A stretch of DNA of 64,000 nt from Mesorhabditis belari (lineage: Eukaryota; Nematoda; Chromadorea; Rhabditida; Rhabditidae). Shown here in pieces: positions 61,101-64,000 of this stretch. Numbering within the stretch: the stretch's first letter is position 1; each line of letters begins with the position of its first letter. Position numbers and translations under genes: made by a program. The notes beneath the pieces were generated by a model. The model was not told the origin of the DNA. It saw only the letters and a program-made list of their open reading frames with translations, and ran no database searches. The stretch is taken from positions 496,001 to 560,000 of the forward strand of contig CAUEEP010000927.1 in NCBI GenBank assembly GCA_958450365.1, written 5' to 3'.

Positions 61101-64000
61101 TGGGAACATTTCTGATCAATTTCATTCGAGATTTCAGTTCGTGGTCTCAACATTCACGCAATCAATCCAATGTATGGAAGTAATGGATCTCGAGCAACGA
61201 ATATGACACAGTCATATCATGTAAATTTTTGTTATAACCGTAGCCAGCTTCGGTCACTCTAATGATCAATTATCACTCGAATTCCAGATTGAGCAAGTGA
61301 TTACTGATCAAGTCCTGTTCACTCACCCCCGTTCACTTCTCATTCTCACACTCATCATGTTTGCCTCAGCTATTCAACTGGTAACAATCGCTAATACATT
61401 CTTCTCAATCTCCCAATTTCTAGTTAATATTCTCAGTGATTTGTGTCTTCTATGATGGTTGTCCATTTTATATCATCCCGATTGTTGCCGGTATTCTTTT
61501 CATCAACACACTCATCATATTCTCTTTCCAAAAATATTGGCCAACAAGAGGAATGCTGGTAGAATACTTTTATCCATAATAACTCTACATTTTTAGTACG
61601 TTTCTTGTATCGCCGCAGCTTTGTCATTTATCGAAAGTGTGGCACTTTTCTTCTATTGTGCTTACTTGATAAACCAGGTGATCAAAAGGGTAAAAGATTT
61701 CAAATTGAATAGTGCAAACAGATTTGATTCAACGTTAACATCTCATCTTTCTAGGAAGACAAATATATCGATCGATTGGGTCATCGTCCAAATCGAATCG
61801 TCGCCTCAACAAGAATAGCCATGTACAGTCTACACATGATCTTTGCACCAATACATGGTAACAGATCTCAGTTTGATCACAAATATTGTTCTCCAGGAGT
61901 TGTCTCTCTGGTTTGTGCAATCTTACTCATTCGTAACTTGAAAGAACTCAATGAGAATAAAGTGACGAGAGCTTATTTCATGACCGAACCACAAATGGGA
62001 CATCAGGTGAGCTAAATTCCCAAACATTTTCATAGTTAAGCTAAATTTTATGAAAGTGGACTAAATTAACTATCTAACTAACTAACTAACTAATAAAAAT
62101 CTAGAAAATCCTTGTTCCAATCGAGGTGAGACACGTGCGTGATGTAGACGATGACTCTCTCGATGCTGCCTCGATTGGCGTTCAAACGAGCGGCACCCGA
62201 ACTCACATTGTTTAACTTCCAATGTTAACTTCCAATCGTTTTAATTTCCCAAAAACTTTTCTTTTACGGGTTCCATTTCTTTCAAATTCCTTTGCCATTT
62301 TCTTTTGTTCAAATAAATTTTCAAATACTCACCTCATCTTGATTGAGGACACGCCGATGACTTGTACTTCTTACCAGAAACGTGATACGAATCTAAAAAA
62401 AGGAAATGGTTACAGTTAACATTATTATCACACTTTTCCAAAGCATTGGCCCATTTTGTGGAATTTCGAGTCGATTCAAAATATGATGCGAGAAAGCATG
62501 AAATAGGCCCGATCCAGAGCAACCACGTACCTGAATTGATTGGGATTGCAGTGGGGATCTGCACATAGCAGTATGTTCAATTATTTTGTTTAAAATAAGA
62601 ACTAGAGCTATATTTTGAATCTAGTCCACTTACCACAGGTGTATTGTAAAATAGACCGAATCTCTGTCGAGCCAGCAAAGGGAGAAGAGCATTTTTGAAG
62701 CAAACCTGAAAAGATAATTTTTAAATCTTCTGTCTTTTTTTACCTTCTTTTGATCAAGTGAGATCAACTCGACGGGTTTCCGATTGCTGAAAGCCTTCCA
62801 TGTGGCACCAAAAAGGTTATCGATGAACCCATAGCGATCCTAAAATTCACAAATTAACCTACCGTATTTCTTCTAATAAACGTCCCCCCTCGACCAAGTT
62901 TAGACGTCTCGTTCTCAACCCCATTTTGATATATTCAACATAAAAATATCTCAAAATGGGGTTGAGAACGAGACGTCTAAAGTTGGTCGAGGGGGGGGGG
63001 CATTTATTAGAAGAAATACGGTAGCTTCTTTCTAAATATTTTCATATAATTGTTCTACTTTAAAGCAACCTAAAATATCTTACCGTATCCCACCAAAGCA
63101 CATCAATTTCCCTTGTGAATGATCCATTGATCATTTGTGATGCAAATAGATTGACAAAGTCGCAAAAATGATGGAACATGTTAACGGAAGCATCCAATTT
63201 TATTATGACTAAATATTTATAGAGTAAAGTTATTTTTTTTTCGTTAAACCGGTAGGTCTTTCAAAGATGATGTCACAGTGTGCAGGATCGACCCGAAACT
63301 CTGGATCACTTGTGAAATGTTGAAGCTCGTGAGCCCTGTATTTGAGTTTTCAGTATTACTTGTTGATACTAAACCAGCTCTGCAAATATCCTAAATGTTC
63401 CATATTGTTTCTAATGATGTCATGATAGAATCGACCACAATTCCCGCCCGATTGTCCCTTTTGAATCACGTCTTCTCGATATCTTAAAACAGGAAGTGTT
63501 CAAAATTTGAAAAAAATAGCTGTACCTCGTACTTGTTTGAACTTTCAAATTCTTGAAATCAAAGAAAATATTCTTTGCCCAGCAGTGTCGTAGGTTGTCC
63601 GAGCAATGTAAAACGGTTTGCTCCTGAAAGAAGTGTCGCTTCAAGTTGAATTCTTTTATAATACCTCATTTTCTGCCGTGCAAATCTCATGCAAAATGCT
63701 CCTTTCTTTTACATATCCAAAATCGCCTCGTTGATAGAAATTGTCCCGTTGCCATTTCTCGTCTCCATTCCTGAAATTTGCATGATATTTGAAATGTTTG
63801 AAAGTCAAATGAGTACATTGTTCATTTCTTCTGTGTTCTTGTTCATGTGGCCTTGAACCAACAAAATTCTTTAGCAACTAGTACAAATCCCAATACTGAT
63901 CCATTTCCCAATAACAAACCAATTTTCTCCGGGTTTAGGTGGCGTGAATGCCGTCCGATTGGCTGAATAGCTCAATTTTCTCGCACAATCCACCTCAAAT
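53197..64000 (-). CDS. EOGT: EGF-domain-specific O-GlcNAc transferase (GT61), 5' end off window
   Basis: Fifteen exons, in coding order: >64000-63920, 63770-63665, 63623-63526, 63482-63375, 63335-63250, 63208-63084, 62839-62744, 62705-62634, 62530-62432, 62392-62333, 56796-56738, 56675-56556, 56484-56409, 56326-56210, 53295-53197. All phases close. Landmarks match vertebrate EOGT in order: [110 protein letters not shown]. It transfers GlcNAc from UDP-GlcNAc to Ser/Thr of folded EGF repeats in the ER lumen (Notch, matrix proteins). The C-terminus KTEL is a KDEL-type retrieval signal. A ~5.5-kb intron (56797-62332) holds a complete gene on the other strand. The signal peptide lies beyond the window. 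Confidence 0.95.
53478..53535. repeat. GTACAGTAGACTGTACTGTAC palindromic repeat
   Basis: Overlapping palindromes related to 39060-39115, in the last EOGT intron. Confidence 0.65.
54780..54965 (+). mobile_element. LTR-like segment (possible solo LTR fragment)
   Basis: CTGTATAAAAGCAATG (TATA-box-like, about 54855) is followed within 100 bp by TGCTGTAATAAAGATTAT (poly(A) signal). Just upstream are nested GATC-type palindromes (ATGATCGAGATCACGAGATC). This layout suits the U3-R-U5 core of a retrotransposon LTR, but no terminal TG...CA pair or target duplication was found. In the last EOGT intron. Confidence 0.35.
55800..56030 (+). repeat. Minisatellite of AGGAAC(T/C)AAAT units
   Basis: About 20 degenerate copies of an 11-13 nt unit (AAATAGGAACT, TATAGAGGAACT and variants). 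It lies in the last EOGT intron, about 180 bp from the exon at 56210-56326. Related to the array at 8560-8700. Confidence 0.85.
57915..58240. other. Homopolymer block, probable assembly or base-calling artefact
   Basis: Runs of T, C, A and G, many over 10 nt long, with almost no other sequence. Such a string of alternating homopolymers is not seen elsewhere in the window and looks like failed consensus. The frame over it (Gly/Lys/Phe runs) is meaningless. Distances across the big EOGT intron should be treated as unsure. Confidence 0.8.
58250..59820. other. EOGT intron sequence with nothing recognised
   Basis: No exon, repeat pair or RNA gene is evident on either strand. The same holds for 57000-57900, where a 96-codon frame (57237-57527) has no recognisable features. 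Confidence 0.4.
59826..60344 (+). mobile_element. ~519-bp mariner-type MITE
   Basis: The ends are TATTGGGTTTGGAGAATAAGTC and the partly diverged complement GACTTATTCACCAACCTAATA. The interior matches 8934-9457 closely, in the same orientation (AACCAACAAATGCACCAATT; AGAGGAAACCATAGATTAAT). Lies in the large EOGT intron, upstream of the nested gene. Confidence 0.85.
60677..62215 (+). CDS. Four-transmembrane protein nested in an EOGT intron
   Basis: Eight exons close in phase to 278 residues: 60677-60797, 61138-61220, 61288-61380, 61424-61558, 61597-61677, 61755-61857, 61897-62006, 62105-62215. The ATG follows CATTTAGACA, a possible trans-splice acceptor. A hydrophilic N-terminus of about 75 residues ([12 protein letters not shown]..., Ser/Thr/Asp-rich) leads to four membrane spans: [59 protein letters not shown] and [19 protein letters not shown]. 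The C-terminal tail is acidic. The topology resembles tetraspan families such as MS4A, but it lacks the CCG motif of tetraspanins and I recognise no family. It is transcribed against EOGT. AATAAA at 62312-62317 lies about 100 nt past the stop and within 20 nt of an EOGT exon (62333). An alternative exon at 60859 does not fit the phase. Confidence 0.8.
62312..62317 (+). terminator. Poly(A) signal for the nested four-TM gene
   Basis: AATAAA, 97 nt past the stop at 62215. It falls between the nested gene and the adjacent EOGT exon (62333-62392), so cleavage 10-30 nt downstream would fall at or in antisense to that exon. Confidence 0.45.
62860..63023. mobile_element. 164-bp foldback MITE, ends TACCGTATTTCTTCTAATAA
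   Basis: Nearly perfect palindrome: arms of about 75 bp (GTCGAGGGGGG/CCCCCCTCGAC, AGACGTCTCGTTCTCAACCC) around a 15-nt AT-rich loop. It sits in the 244-bp EOGT intron between exons 63084-63208 and 62744-62839, and makes up most of that intron. Confidence 0.9.

Noticed and set aside
1..64000. tRNA, rRNA, spliced-leader RNA genes and CRISPR arrays
   Set aside because: I looked for tRNA-type B-box and cloverleaf ends, the SL1 core and regularly spaced repeats, and found none. A covariance-model scan (tRNAscan-SE, Rfam) would be needed to be certain about small RNA genes.

Overview
This window looks like chromosomal DNA from a free-living (rhabditid-type) nematode. It is AT-rich, the genes have many short exons, introns of about 45-70 nt are common and end in TTTCAG, and several start codons sit just after a TTTCAG/TTTTAG that would suit spliced-leader trans-splicing. 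The gene content is animal: a collagen-olfactomedin protein, a saposin-like protein, two rhodopsin-type receptors, TXNDC17 and EOGT. I cannot fix the genus. All gene models were built by hand from splice signals and reading frame. Exon phases were checked to close for every multi-exon gene called with confidence above 0.7.

Layout. 0-2 kb: the 3' end of a failed-axon-connections/CDR-like gene (+) converges on a TXNDC17 gene (-), and one palindromic poly(A) signal lies between them. 4.4-14.7 kb: a 23-exon gene (+) for a chromo-barrel protein with a long disordered tail; its introns hold mariner-type MITEs and an internal duplication. 16.1-19.8 kb: a type II membrane collagen-olfactomedin protein (UNC-122/gliomedin type, +). 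20.1-21.5 kb: a small secreted saposin-B protein (-). 21.5-38.5 kb: almost gene-free, with a dead Tc1/mariner-superfamily transposon, a LINE remnant, foldback elements, microsatellites, duplicated blocks and a 0.1-kb-period minisatellite; one very tentative peptide gene lies at 24.4 kb. 38.5-44.0 kb: a 12-exon GPCR (+), with a different repeat element in each of introns 2-5. 44-49 kb: a repeat patchwork including a mariner helix-turn-helix fragment. 49.2-52.6 kb: a second, divergent GPCR (+). 53.2-64.0 kb (running off the end): EOGT (-), the ER O-GlcNAc transferase for EGF domains, ending in KTEL. One ~5.5-kb EOGT intron contains a complete four-transmembrane gene on the opposite strand.

Functionally the genes are unrelated housekeeping, secretory, surface and neuronal types; there is no operon-like cluster. 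The most distinctive feature is the set of hairpin-forming MITEs that share a CCGTA-type terminus but have unrelated arms. Next are the marks of local duplication: an exon fragment copied in inverted orientation, and a duplicated exon region from which the extra exon was lost. The block at about 57.9-58.2 kb, made almost only of homopolymers, is probably a sequencing or assembly artefact.
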